From the NCBI GenBank assembly GCA_022747635.1, contig JAKTNV010000067.1, positions 2,214,501 through 2,278,500 of the forward strand: 64,000 nucleotides of DNA, in the 5' to 3' direction. Of the stretch, positions 22,668 to 33,817 are shown piece by piece (the first letter of the stretch is position 1; the number at the start of each line of letters is the position of its first letter). The notes under the pieces were generated by a model. That model did no database searches. It was not told the DNA's origin and was given only the letters and a program-made list of their open reading frames with translations. A program made the position numbers and the translations under genes. The stretch comes from Hetaerina americana (lineage: Eukaryota > Arthropoda > Insecta > Odonata > Calopterygidae).

Positions 22668-22873
22668 CGGCAAAGTCAGAAATGTTAAAATCAAAACTTC
22701 CAAACTCATCCTTGAGCAAAATATGGAAGCTGTCGGATGTCGACAAAGATGGCATGTTGGATTTAGAAGAGTTTGCACTGGCCATGCATCTCATACATAT
22801 TAAATTGGATGGGCATGACATTCCAGCAGAGCTTCCCAGCCACTTAGTGCCACCATCGAAACGGGACATGTGA
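22668..22873 (+). CDS. Past1: EHD/Past1-family ATPase, terminal EH-domain exon
   Basis: The exon follows acceptor TTTTTCAG in phase 1 and completes the EH domain: AAKSEMLKSKLPNSSLSKIW, KLSDVDKDGMLDLEEFALAM, HLIHIKLDGHDIPAELPSHL, then VPPSKRDM and TGA at 22871-22873. DVDKDGMLDLEE is a canonical Ca2+-binding EF-hand loop, with D at 1, 3, 5 and 9 and E at 12. The conserved Trp and the LPxHLVPPSKR end are typical of EHD proteins. EH domains bind NPF motifs in endocytic partners. The three exons give about 176 residues of the roughly 530 expected. Confidence 0.95.
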
Positions 22874-23095
22874 GATCCGGCCTTTTAGGAGCATTAATAA
22901 TCTCAGTGAGACATGCAAATGCATCTGCAGAGGGATTCCATTGCTCTTCGAAACTACTTCTCGGTGCACGTGCATTGCAAATTCCTTCCGTGGAACTTCG
23001 GTTACGGCATGCCTGGACTCGTGAAATATGTTGGAAAGATACCACCACCTACTTATCACCAAAATGAACTACCCATTCGTGCCAATCATAAGTGT

Positions 23096-23101
23096 AATAA
23101 A
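23096..23101 (+). terminator. candidate polyadenylation signal of Past1
   Basis: AATAAA lies 223 bp after the Past1 stop codon in a sequence with no further coding. It is a plausible 3' UTR end but not proven. Confidence 0.45.
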
Positions 23102-25440
23102 AGTGTTTCTTTTTAATGCCCAGTGATATCCACTTTTTGCTGTTGTTGCTTCATCTTTATATATATTTTTTTTCAAAATTTTATTTCTTCTAGATGCTAT
23201 CCATTGGGAAATGTTAGTATATAAACGTCCCATGGTTGTGTGTCTATAAATATATGTAGAATACGTACGAGCCCATGTGTCTGTTTTAGTGCTGCAATGG
23301 TGCTGATAAACGTTTTAATGCCATGTGCTGCACGTAATGTTTTCTACTGTGAAGGATCACTTTTTGCTATAATGTTTTCAATGGGCTGTGACGTTTCCAA
23401 AAGAGCCTACAGTAGAGTTACGAAGTGGATGAGCGTGGACTTGAAGCAACTTCATAGCACCATTCTGGCTAACATTGCAAAAAAGAAAAGTTCAACAAGA
23501 CACTGGTTGTACGAGTGATGTTCAAAGTTTAAAGATTGGCAATACTTGGGTAAAATACTGCATGCATTGACTGTTAAGTGTGGTTTACCCTACTAATACA
23601 AGTGAGCAAATGGGCTCGAGTGCTGTTCTCCATTCAATGTATACCAAACAAGGTTCCACTGCGAAATAATCAATTTCCTTTCTATTGAAAGGAATAACAC
23701 TCGCACTCTCCACCCACTCATTAAAAATCTGTATCCATGTCCTATTTCATTCCAAATACATATAAGTAAGGATGCACGCCTACTTTCCCATGTTGATCCA
23801 TCATTTATCTCATTTTGATGTATTGGTTGAAAGTTTTTTGACGAAGATCAATGTTTCTAAGGAGTGTTTCTTGTAATGTGAGCATCCCTGGGTGGATGAG
23901 TTTCATTAATTCAGGAAGATAGGCCAAATAAAAAGACATTTTCTACTTTTTCTGTGAGCACCAAATTGTCCTCGGTGGAAGTTTTGCCTCAAGCACCAAG
24001 AGGTGCTGCCTATTTTTGAGTGTACATGAAGAAAGAGCTCAGTTGCTGGACAGCTTGCTGTTGTCATTGATCTAATGTTTTTATTGGTTGCTTCTAGTTT
24101 TGACACCATTAAATTTCATTTGTTATGCATACCTGAGTCAATAATTTCCATTACCTATGTAAAGAAAATCAACTTTGTTACTGATATTTTTACCTTTCAC
24201 TTCCTTTTTAATGTTAGCTTAGCATTAGTTTGAATAGCACCGGATGTAATTACTGTCAGAGCAGAATATACTATTTATTTTCCAAACCCCTTTAGTGTTT
24301 ACCAGCCATTAAATTGTTCTTTTAAGAGACATGCTTTTCCCCTATGTACTGAAGTTCATCGTGAAGCGCACATACTCATATTTTTTGCAAGCATAAGTTC
24401 CTATGAAGTAGTTGAAAATTGCATATTCATTATGCACCCACTTGGACTGATCGATCGTGTAGTTAAATAGGTGCAATATCATATTTTTAGTTTATTAATT
24501 ACCCACCAGTCATTAATTTGCCAAAAAGTACATTAATTGTATGCTAGTTATGCACTGAGTGCTTTGAGAATGTGTACAGTATTTTAGGAAAGATGAGTTT
24601 AAATATTTTCAAAGTTGATGTATATAAAATTATATTTGCCTCCTTTATGTACATTAGACTCCTCATGGCATGCCTCATACCATTGTCTTATTATTGCTTT
24701 TTGTTATATTATTTTACATTGTTATGTATTGTATATTGTTTGTATTTTAATGGCTCCTATTCATCTAACCTTTTGGACTTGATACCTGGAGGGAACTGTT
24801 TATAATTCCTTAAAGATTATTTCTTTTAAGAGTTAAATCTACTTAATTATAGTTTTCTTTTTTGCCCAGTGAGCATTTATTTCCACTCTTCTGTTATTGT
24901 GTTGAATATACTGAGCCAGAAAAATGTCTGTGTAAACCCATAAACTTTCCAGAAGTGAAGTATGAAGTGTCCTTTATACTCATTGTGTGTTCAAGTGAAT
25001 AATTATGGCATTTCATTGTACAAAACATTGTGACACTGCTTTATCAAAAAAATATATGATTCTATTTAATTACACCACTCTTCATTTTATCTCTACTTTT
25101 TTTTTGAATCTGTCCCTCGTTTTATGAAGAGAGAAAAAGTTTGCATGCATTTTGATAGACGAGATTTGTGTTTTGTGAAATTTCCATTTCTTTTGCATGG
25201 ACTTGGTCTTTTTCTGACATAATGTTTATTCAATATATTGACTTAGCTCCAATGGTGAAATCATTGACGCATGTATTTAACATCTTTTGTACCAGCAATC
25301 ATTGTTGCCGTTATTTTAATAGGAGTGAAGAAAAAATAATTTTGTCATTTGAAATCAAGTGGCAGTAATGGTTTCAGAAAAAAATTAGTCATTGAAGCCA
25401 TCTTCCATTGTTTATTTTTAGTGTTTAAAATTAATCATTA
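23102..25440. other. non-coding DNA downstream of Past1
   Basis: AT-rich with only short, unrecognisable frames. It may include a longer 3' UTR. No repeat family of this window recurs here. Confidence 0.5.
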
Positions 25441-26680
25441 TTCATTCTTTTGTGATGTAAAATTTTATCATGAGAATATGGAATATTAAAGCTGTAATTA
25501 GCATAAAAAGGAGGAAGGAGTTACTGATGAACGTAGAAAAAATTATGAGTGAAGACTGAGACGGGCACAATAATTGAAGGATGAAAACTATCAAGAAAGA
25601 CATATTGAAAGCTATAAATGAAATTATAGGACAAGGAAACATGGATCACAGATGAGTTGATTAGGAAGGAAGATGAGAGAGTGATATGGAAGAATTTACA
25701 CCCAGAAATGGGAATGAGGAAATACAAAGGAATGATAAACTGAAACAAGAAACTAATATAGTATATAAGGCATGGTGTAAGATGCAGTGTGAATATATGG
25801 AGACTTAACAAAGGAAGGAATAAATGGATCCATAGTGCTGAAAGCCAAAAGCACTTTCAGGAGTGAAAAAGGAAAATCCATGATCAATATTTAAGATATG
25901 ACAGAAAACTTATGAATGGAGCAAGTAAAGATTTAAGAGGAATGGAAAAGACGCATAGATAATCTATTTTATAAAGACATTGGGCCAGTATGTTTCATTT
26001 GAGGAAGAGAATCTGATGTAGGTGGGGATAGCTTCGGGTCAGGCACACTTGATTGAGATAGAAAGGGCATTAAGAGAATTGAAATCAAATAAGGCTGAAT
26101 TGTTATCTCTGTTGGATAGATAACAATACTCCAGGAACTACTTATGGGTTTAGAAAAATGTGGAAGGGATATTTTTATGAGCTAATTTGAAGCATTAATG
26201 AGGGAGGAATTTGGGTGTAAGATTAGTTGAATCAGTGTTAACCAACATTCCAAAAAGGGGGCCCAAGGAGAGCGATATATATGAGAGGACTACATGTGTA
26301 ACAATCAAGTTTGATTTCACACGAGCAAAAGTGGTTCTTTGGGTCATCAATAAGAGGATGGGAAGGAGGTAAAATGTTTACTCAGGATAATCATTTTGGG
26401 TCCGGAAAGAGCATAGGTACTCATCCAAGCAGTTTTGGGGTCACTAATGGAACTGAGAATGTAGCACAATCAGGATGTCTTTGTTTTTCAGATTTCAAGA
26501 AGGCATTTGATTTTGTGAAATGGGTAGAATTAATGAGTGTATATTTTGGACAACAGACGTTAATTGGAGGAATAGATAAATTATCCCTATCTTGTACATT
26601 TCCTAGACTGCTCGGGTGCATGTGGTTCTTCAACATTTTCTCTTTCACTACCATGCCTAGAACTTCCGTCTCCTAGTTCA
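25440..26680 (+). mobile_element. RTE-like LINE remnant
   Basis: Heavily decayed. Recognisable pieces include an ERALRELKSNKAE-like segment (about 26058) and CLCFSDFKKAFDFVKWVELM (about 26480), an RT motif A. Upstream, 25700-25860 resembles the endonuclease-RT connector of the RTE copy at 49390-51175. Many stops are present. Confidence 0.6.
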
Positions 26681-26940
26681 TCTCATCAATTTTATTTTTA
26701 TGTTCAGCATATTATTCGCAATTATTGACTTAACAAACATTATTACACAGCAGAAGTATGTTAATTTTCTGTATGAAAACCTATATCGGAGTCGGAAATA
26801 TGCCACCCCGGTAAACTTTTTATGATCTAGGCAAGGATTTAAAATTACGCATTCCTCCTATGAAGTAAGTCAATAGTTGTTACCTTATAAAGGAAATTAA
26901 TATATGAATAAGCATGAAGTCTATGGAATGCTATTTGTGA

Positions 26941-27186
26941 GGTTGCGGTGGCTAATGTCCTGGCTTTCTACTTATAGGGCTCGGTTTCGAATACTGGAGG
27001 TGGCAGATCTTTTACAGTGGCATTAACCGCACTTCAAGCGAGTACGCCGTCCGTCGGATGGGACGTTAATCTGTGAATCCCTTGGCGCCTCTCGGTTAGA
27101 ATGCCGACGCCGGGTTCCTGTCCACCTCTTTATCCATTGCTAATGGCACAAATGACCCAATGGTCTTCCCTAAAACTACTACTATA
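26941..27186 (+). mobile_element. SINE family 2, copy B, with tRNA-like head
   Basis: This copy keeps a tRNA-like head, GTTGCGGTGGCTAATGTCCT and box B GGTTTCGAATAC near 26983. It then has the family body GAGTACGCCGTCCGTCGGAT, GGGACGTTAA and CCCTTGGCGCCTCTCGG, and a CTACTACTAT tail. It shows that the family is tRNA-derived. Confidence 0.85.
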
Positions 27187-27189
27187 TTT

Positions 27190-27925
27190 TTTAAGGGAAA
27201 TAAAAGTTGTCCGGGCAGATGAACAGTGTCTTCCGCTGCAGTAGATTTGACCACAAGCAGCTTGCTGCTTTATGGAAGTCTATCCCACTCATGAGAATTA
27301 GCCATTTCACAATACTCTCCCCTGAAAATTTTGTGGCAATGACCGAAGAGCCGTCTGTTGACCACCAGCCGAATACGCTCGGTTGTGGCTCGTGAGCAGA
27401 GTGGGGGAGATCGGGAAGTATTGGATGTACTGAACGAAACATGGAGAACCTGTAAGTATTTGTCAAACATGGTCAATTTATCAAAAAATATTGAAGAAAA
27501 GCATTCACTTTGCAATGTATTTGGCGACCATCGAATAACCTCATCGTTAGTATTAGGGATCAATTATTTCGGCGATGAGAGTATGCCGCCCCGCAAATAT
27601 GGGCAATGTTGGCAGCGAGAATGAATATTCCACATGGAAATCATTCGACATTAGTTCCACGTTAGCACGCAATAGGCTAGGCTTTCTTCGTCCATTCCCC
27701 AAGGCATTTCGAGGGGTCAAGGGATACATATGTTGGATTTTCCCGACCTACTATTTTGCACACTTGGATTCGTAGGTGAACACAAACGAATACGCTTAGT
27801 TTTTAAGACTTGTATTTCTTTTTTCATCAGGTCTCATATTGTGTTCGATGTTTCAATGGTGAGAAGGACTCTGTAGCGATCACGTGTCTAGTTGTTTGTA
27901 AGGACGTGTATATAAGAATGTAAAC
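27190..27925. other. non-coding or unrecognised
   Basis: Two overlapping open frames on opposite strands (about 90 codons each) have no resemblance to any family I know. I see no splice or promoter evidence for a gene. Confidence 0.4.
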
Positions 27926-27929
27926 ACAG

Positions 27930-28100
27930 AGTCAGGCAAATTAAAGTACAAAGAGTTAAATAATAAATTGAGATGGTCAACAAATAAAGCAAAAGAAGCA
28001 TGGTGGAAGACGCAGTGCGAGGATATGGAAAGTCTCCAGAGGAAGGGTGAAATTGATGCGCTATACAGCAAGTTAAAATCAATATCGGGAAATTAGAAGG
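27930..28100 (+). mobile_element. RTE-like LINE fragment
   Basis: It reads KYKELNNKLRWSTNKAKEAW, then WKTQCEDMESLQRKGEIDAL and YSKLKSISG. This closely parallels KEARWKTQCEAMKSLQKEGK in the - strand copy near 51000. It is one short segment of the connector before the RT. Confidence 0.7.
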
Positions 28101-28124
28101 GAAGAGCTATTTTAATAGTAACAG

Positions 28125-28477
28125 ATCTACATCTCATCTACATCTGCGCAATACCCCGCAAGGGCTTATGGAGGGGGGTGTTAGGTAACCACCTGTAGCA
28201 AGGAACAACACCACATGCAAAATCAACCCATACATGCAAAACTACTCCCACAATGGTGTAAACACTCATGCAAAAATTCCTTCATCTAACTCTTATCTGA
28301 GATATGCCGTAAATAGATTGAAGAGGAACGGACCAAGAACTGATTCCTTCGATCCCTGCAGTGATTCATCCTTCCTTAATTAATTCATTGTCCCACCTGA
28401 TGCAGAAGATGTGATCCTCGAGGCATGATTCGATCAGCGAGGTCTGCCAGCGGGAGAAGCAGCCCAAACTCTAAACC
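28125..28477 (-). mobile_element. CR1/L2-type LINE fragment with 3' tail
   Basis: The left end has the family tail (CATCTACATCTGCGCAATAC, CCCGCAAGGG...TGTTAGGTAACCACCTGTA). On the - strand at about 28300-28380 an RT-like block SVLGPFLFNLFTAYL can be read with frameshifts. A MITE (28481) lies 3 bp beyond it. Confidence 0.6.
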
Positions 28478-28480
28478 CAA

Positions 28481-29022
28481 ACCCTAAACTCAGGATACAA
28501 GTTGATTTCTTAGTTTTGGGAAGAGATATGATTTGAAGACATCAAGGTATTCCTGCGGTACTAAACCATCCAATGGCTGCTGAAATGCTACATTTCTTAT
28601 TGGAGTTAAAACCGTGATATCAAAGATTATGTATTACGTCGGCCGTATCGGACGGAGGTCCGTCACTTCCCTCAAAGTAGGCACACAAAGCAAAAGCAGC
28701 AATCGTTGTTCGCGCCGTGTGTTGGTCGCATTGCTCTTCCGTTATTCTTGCTTCTTGGACGTCCAACGTAACTGTGCCATGTCATACAATATGCAACGCC
28801 GCGTGGTTGTGACCCTGCAGAAGTTTATACCGGTATTGCCATGGCGCCTATTCGGTGATTTGTGGTACGTGTTCTGGTGAATTTGGAGTTTTTACTAAGA
28901 GCAAGGGGTCATGCGAGAGGGTAAGTGGTATCACCCATCCACGTACAAATAAAGTATAAGTAATTATAAAATCATATCTCCTCCCAAAACTAAGAAATCA
29001 ACTTGTATCCTGAGTTTAGGGT
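28481..29022. mobile_element. MITE with 54-bp terminal inverted repeats
   Basis: A 542-bp element with termini at 28481-28534 and 28969-29022 that are inverted and differ at one of 54 positions. They start ACCCTAAACTCAGGATACAA. It is flanked on both sides by CAA, consistent with a 3-bp target duplication. The interior has no transposase. A 3-bp duplication suggests PIF/Harbinger-type mobilisation, but that is inference. Confidence 0.8.
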
Positions 29023-29495
29023 CAATTATCTATGGTATATTATTTGCAATACATATTGCCAAATGTTCATCTGCATCTACTTAATACCCCGCAAGCCGCC
29101 GCAAGGGCGTGTGGCAGGGGGTGTTAGGACACCACCTGTAATTTAGAAGAGAAAAAAAAACTGCATGCTAGAACCACAAATTCATATATCCACAAAATAA
29201 AACATGGCATACATTCATGCATGAACACTTACACCCCACACACATGCAAACACTCAAACTACATCTTACATACACATGCGCCTGAAAATATACATAACAG
29301 CTTTGCAGTGTTTCACTTTGCTCCGACTTGTAAATTCAGTGTTTTTAATAATTCTAAAGTTACTTCGGTTTCTTACTATTATGATTTCTGATTGTTCGGG
29401 GAAAGAATGAGTATTTGTATCTATCTGTACTGGAATCTATCTCCCTTAGTTTATCTTTATGGTCTGATCTACCTGAGTAGTGTGGGGCCATTATA

Positions 29496-30248
29496 CGAGG
29501 GTCATCCGGAAAGTAGTACCCGTTCGTGAAATAAAGACACAAAAGTAAATATTAACAAACATAAAAAATTTTATTTGAAAGAGGATACTTTAAACTACTT
29601 CTCAACATAATCTCCAAGCAAATTAAGGCATTTGTCATAACGTGTGACAAGTTTCTGTATTCCTGCTGCATAGTCCTTCGCCGCCAGCTCATTGAGATAC
29701 GCGAGGGACCCATCTTGCACAAATTTTTGCATAATGCAGATGGTGTTTAACAATTTCATGAACAATTGTTCGAGAAACATTGGGAAAATGCTCACAGATG
29801 TCATCAATTGTGACGCGCCGATCGTTCCTCACGAATTCGTCAACTGAGCTCACCAGTTGGTCTGTAATGACAGACGGTCTCTCCGAACGCTCATCGTCGT
29901 GTGTGTTCCCCCTCCCCATGTTGAAGTTGCGACACCACCGCCGAACAGACGACTCGTCCATTACATTGTCTCCATACACCTCCTTTAATTGGCGATGAAT
30001 ATCACATGGGCGAACGTTTCTTGCATTGAGGAATTTAATCACTGCCCTCACTTCACAACTGGCGGCGTTCTCAATTTTTTTAAACATTGTAAACAATCAC
30101 AGAAACAACACAGGCAATGCTAGCGTCACGCAACTTGGCTCAGAGAAGGCAGACAAGCCACTGAAGCTATCTGACCTCGTCCAGCGGCTACTCGCGTCGT
30201 CAGCACTTCATGCGGCACGAACGGGTACTACTTTCCGGATGACCCTCG
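29496..30248 (-). mobile_element. mariner deletion derivative, copy 3
   Basis: A third 753-bp copy with the same 33-bp termini and the same internal deletion as at 5237 and 6004. It is flanked by TA (29494-29495, 30249-30250). It interrupts the C-terminal coding end of the CR1/L2-type LINE. Confidence 0.94.
29689..30087 (-). CDS. mariner N-terminal DNA-binding fragment protein, copy 3
   Basis: The same intact 132-codon frame from ATG at 30087, almost identical to copies 1 and 2 (DERSERPS at the variable linker). It retains the two HTH regions and lacks the catalytic domain. The C-terminal tail frame is at 29595-29807. Confidence 0.65.
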   Translation of the reverse strand: MFKKIENAASCEVRAVIKFLNARNVRPCDIHRQLKEVYGDNVMDESSVRRWCRNFNMGRGNTHDDERSERPSVITDQLVSSVDEFVRNDRRVTIDDICEHFPNVSRTIVHEIVKHHLHYAKICARWVPRVSQ

Positions 30249-30249
30249 T

Positions 30250-30798
30250 AATTAATTCCTTCAGTGTCATAGTTAAACTCGTTCGTTCTGAACCTTTCTA
30301 AAAGTCTAAGCCTCGCTTGTTCTCTCCGCACTTCAAGTGGTTCCCAGCCTAAATCCCCTGAGAGACCTGTCACACTTGTGTTCTTATCATTACAATTTTT
30401 AACGAATCTAGCGGATTTTCTCTGGACTTTATCTAATTCTTTTTGCGAAATTTTCTCCCACAGATCCCAAATACTTGCGGCATATTCCAAATGAGGTCTA
30501 ACTAGAGCAAAATAACACCTCTCTTTAACTTTTTTATTACATTTCCCCACCACCCGTTTGATGAAGCCGAGTTCTTTAAAGCGGATCCGCATATTGTCCA
30601 GATATGTGCTCCCCATGAAAGGCGTGGTGTTAGGACAACCCCAAAATATTTAACTTGATCGGCCGTAGTCAGTACTGAACCCTATATTTTGTAGTTTATA
30701 TCCTGTTCCTCGCTTCATTTGTTCCAAAATTTCAAAACTGCGCATTTATCTATATTTAGTGTTAATCCTCATTTATTGCACCATTCTGAGAGATTGTA
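30250..30798 (-). pseudogene. CR1/L2-type LINE RT C-terminal fragment
   Basis: It reads LSEWCNK...LTLNIDKCAVLKFWNK, then VKYFGVVLTPRLSWGAHI, then LGFIKRVVGKCNKKVKERCY, FALVRPHLEYAASIWDLWEK and GDLGWEPLEVRREQARLRLL. After the mariner insertion the end continues at about 29380-29480 with SGRSDHKDKLREIDSSTDRY and KYSFFPRTIRNHN. This is the standard thumb and C-terminal region of CR1/L2-group RTs. Confidence 0.85.
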
Positions 30799-30945
30799 TG
30801 AAGGGGTATCCTTCTACACTAGTGGACGTTAGAAAAAATCAACACTCGAGCGTTAAACTCAACGGGTTTATTAACAAAACGGATGTACAGAGGGCGATCG
30901 CACTGCTTGCTTCTTCATTCGCGGCAGACTGATTCTCTCGCCCGA
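30799..30945 (-). repeat. Gypsy 3' LTR, distal half
   Basis: It matches 38657-38803 with about six differences. The other half lies at 35733-35842, beyond the nested LINE. Confidence 0.92.
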
Positions 30946-31066
30946 TTTCTCGTGGACGGACCCCCGTTACTCCGGTCGGGGCTCCACTGTGTTACCTTTC
31001 CAGCCGCCTAGGCTTCTAAGGAAGGGCGTCGTCTTCTGCGTTGTCACGGCGTTCTGGCGATCCCTG

Positions 31067-33817
31067 CTACTGAAGCCTGGGCCTCTTCTTCGCTGGGAGG
31101 GCATCTTGGCGATCCATGCTCGCAATGGGGCGCTTATAGCGGTCCCACGTTGAAACCTGGATCTCTACGAGGCGTCGGATGGTGGCGACGTCTGAATCCG
31201 CCGCCCTCTCGAAGAATCTTCGAGACAGCTCCGGAAGAAGGACGTTCAGAGGTTCCATGTTCCCGTCCTGGTGCATCTCTTCCACGCGGGCGTAGCGCCC
31301 GCATCCCAAGATGCACCGTAGCGCAGAGTTCTACACCACTTGGATGAGAGCGAGGGTAGACTTCGGAACTCCTGACCATACCGGCGCTGCGTACGTGATG
31401 ACAGGCAACACGCACGCTCGGTACAGTCGACGCTTCGTTTCCGAGCTCAGGACCCCCGGACGAATAATCGGCCGAAGCCGGTTAAGCGCCGCGAAGGCCT
31501 TCCCTCGGACACGTCGCGCTTGGGCGTTCCAAAGGAGTTTCCGGTCCATCAGCACTCCGAGGTAGAGAACCTCGGATTCCCACGGATGGGTGACTCCATT
31601 CACCGACAGCTCCTCTTCTGTCGGCGCTCCTCTGCCGGTATGGAAGACGATGGCCTTCGTTTTCCCAGCATTTACTGCAAACCGCCAGCGACGATACCAC
31701 GAAAGTAGCTCGTCGACGACGATCTGCAGCCTCTCCACGGCGAAGGATATTCGCCGGGAGCTGCACAGGAGCGCCGCGTCGTCCGCGTATAGTGACAGGA
31801 CCTCGTGCCTTCCATGACTCCTGGGAATGTCATGGGATAAGATGTTGAATAATACTGGCCCGAGAACCGAACCCTGGGGGACACAAGTGGAGATCCGGTG
31901 CACCCCAGGGAACGAGTCAGACCAGGATACGACGAAGGTCCTGTCTCTTAGGTAGGAGCGGATCACCTCGATGATCCACGTCGGGAAGTGGAGTCTCCGC
32001 ATCTTGAACAGCAGTGCCTGGTGGCAGACGCGATCAAACGCCTTGCTGACGTCGAACAATGCGCCTGCCAACGACATCTTCCTGTTGAAGGCGTCCGTGA
32101 TGAAGTCCGTGGTTCTCACCAGCTGATGGACCGTGGAATGCCGCTCGCGGAAGCCGAACTGCTCATCCGGGAGGATGTCAGCCTCTCGGACGAAACCTAC
32201 TATCGGCTCCAGCAGAAGTCTCTCGTACATCTTCCCGAATCCGTCGAGTAGAGAAATGGGCCGGAAGGCTCCGGGTCCCACCTCCGTCCTCGACGTCTTC
32301 GGGAGACATATGATCCTCGCTCTCTTCCAAGTGGCCGGGAAATAGGAAATCCTGACGCAGCCGTTGTAGATGCTGGTCAAGTGCGCCACCGCTGCATTCG
32401 GAAGTTCCCGGATGACGATATTGGTTATATCGTCATTTCCCGGGGCTTTCCTCTTGCGTAGGACGCGTATCGTGCCCAGAACGTCCTCCTTCCGGAACTG
32501 GGGAGCAGCCTCAGGATCTTCAGGGGCAGCATTCACCGCTTCCTCCGACACCGCGATCTCCTCCTCGATGGCCGCCGAATCCGCGTTCCCCGGGTTAGGA
32601 CTGAAGGTGCCCTCGAGATAGGTCGCAAGCATTTCTGCCTTCGCCCCGGGAGATGTCGCCACCTCATCACCGCAGACGACGATGGGGTCCAGTCGCTGGC
32701 TTCCTCGCAGCTTCCTGCAGATCTTCCAGATCTCTTCCATGTCCTCCGCGCCATCCTCCCGCAGGAGATCTTACCGTAGGTGCGCCTCCCAGTTGTCCGA
32801 GCGGACTTCCTGTAGGGCGCAGCGGACTTCCCGGTCAAGCGCATGTAGCTGCTGCCGAAGGTCGTCGGTCCTGTACCGCTGCCAGCGCCTGCGGATGTTA
32901 TTCCGGCGCGTGATGAGTCCGCGAACCGGGGGAGGAAGCGGCACACGCAAGTAGTACGAGCGCCTCTCCCTTATAGGAATCGCAGCCTCAATGGAAGCGG
33001 TGACGGTAGTAGTGAGATGACCGACCATTTGGTCTGCCATCTCCTCCAATGTTGGTGGTGTCGGTTCCCTCGGTAGCTTACCAGCGATGAGCCCTCGGAA
33101 GGTCTTCCAGTCCGCGGCACGAAGGTCAAGTTGAGATCTGGCTGGAATCACTGGAACTCTGGTCCCCAGCAACAGGATGGTCGGGTTATGATCCGACGAC
33201 AGTTCAACACACGAGTGCATACTGAGAGACGTCCGGACACCACGTGAGGTTGCAATGTCAAGGACGTCTCCAAGCTGGTGCGTCGCCGACGCCGGACCAA
33301 TCACCGTTAGTCCCTCGTCGTCTGCAAGCTCGCGGAGGGCTTGTCCTCTCGTGTTGAGAGACCTTGAATTCCAAGTGGGGTGCGTGGCGTTGAGGTCTCC
33401 CAGAATGATGGCCGGGCTGCCGTTTCCTAGTAGGTCCAGGATGAGATCCGGGTCCCAGGGCTTCCCTGGCGGGAAGTATAGGGAAGATATCCGGAGCCAT
33501 CCTCCCCGCGTCTGGACGTCCACCGAGACAGCCTCCGCGTTCCGATGAGTGATCATTCGTCACGCTCGGTGTTCAATGTTATTCCGGACGAGGATGGCCG
33601 CACCTCCTGATGTTCGACCGCCCTGGCGCTGAAGGTCACGATCAGACCTGAAGATGGTCCAGCCGAGGAGTCTCCATGCGTCAGACGGACGGAGGTGCGT
33701 CTCATTGATGGCTGCAACGGCAGCATTCTTGTCCTGGAGGAACGCCCGAAGTTCTTCACGACGGCGAAGAATGCCGTTGGCGTTCCACTGGACGAGCACT
33801 AGAGGGTCTCTACCCAT
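31067..33817 (-). pseudogene. Jockey-type ORF2: endonuclease and reverse transcriptase
   Basis: About 917 codons are in a single frame, interrupted by three stops: TGA at 33560-33562, TAA at 32771-32773 and TAG at 31331-31333. Endonuclease motifs are LVLVQWNANGILRRREELRA, AAINETHLRP, IILGDLNATHPTWNSR and SSDHNPT. RT motifs are GAFRPISLLDGFGKMYERLL, DEQFGFRERHST, ALFDVSKAFDRVCHQALLFK, VPQGSVLGPVLFNILSHDIP and LYADDAALL (catalytic). The C-terminal part after the TAG is LGCGRYARVEEMHQDG. Everything needed is present except for the stops, so inactivation is recent. Confidence 0.92.

Noticed and set aside
23240..23518. 92-codon frame after Past1
   Set aside because: No similarity recognised. It lies in the probable 3' UTR or intergenic region. 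Left as non-coding.
27191..27624. Overlapping 90-codon frames on both strands
   Set aside because: No recognisable family, and equal openness on both strands suggests chance.
28471..28490. CCCTAAA-like run resembling telomere repeats
   Set aside because: Only two imperfect units are present, and they coincide with the start of a MITE terminal repeat.
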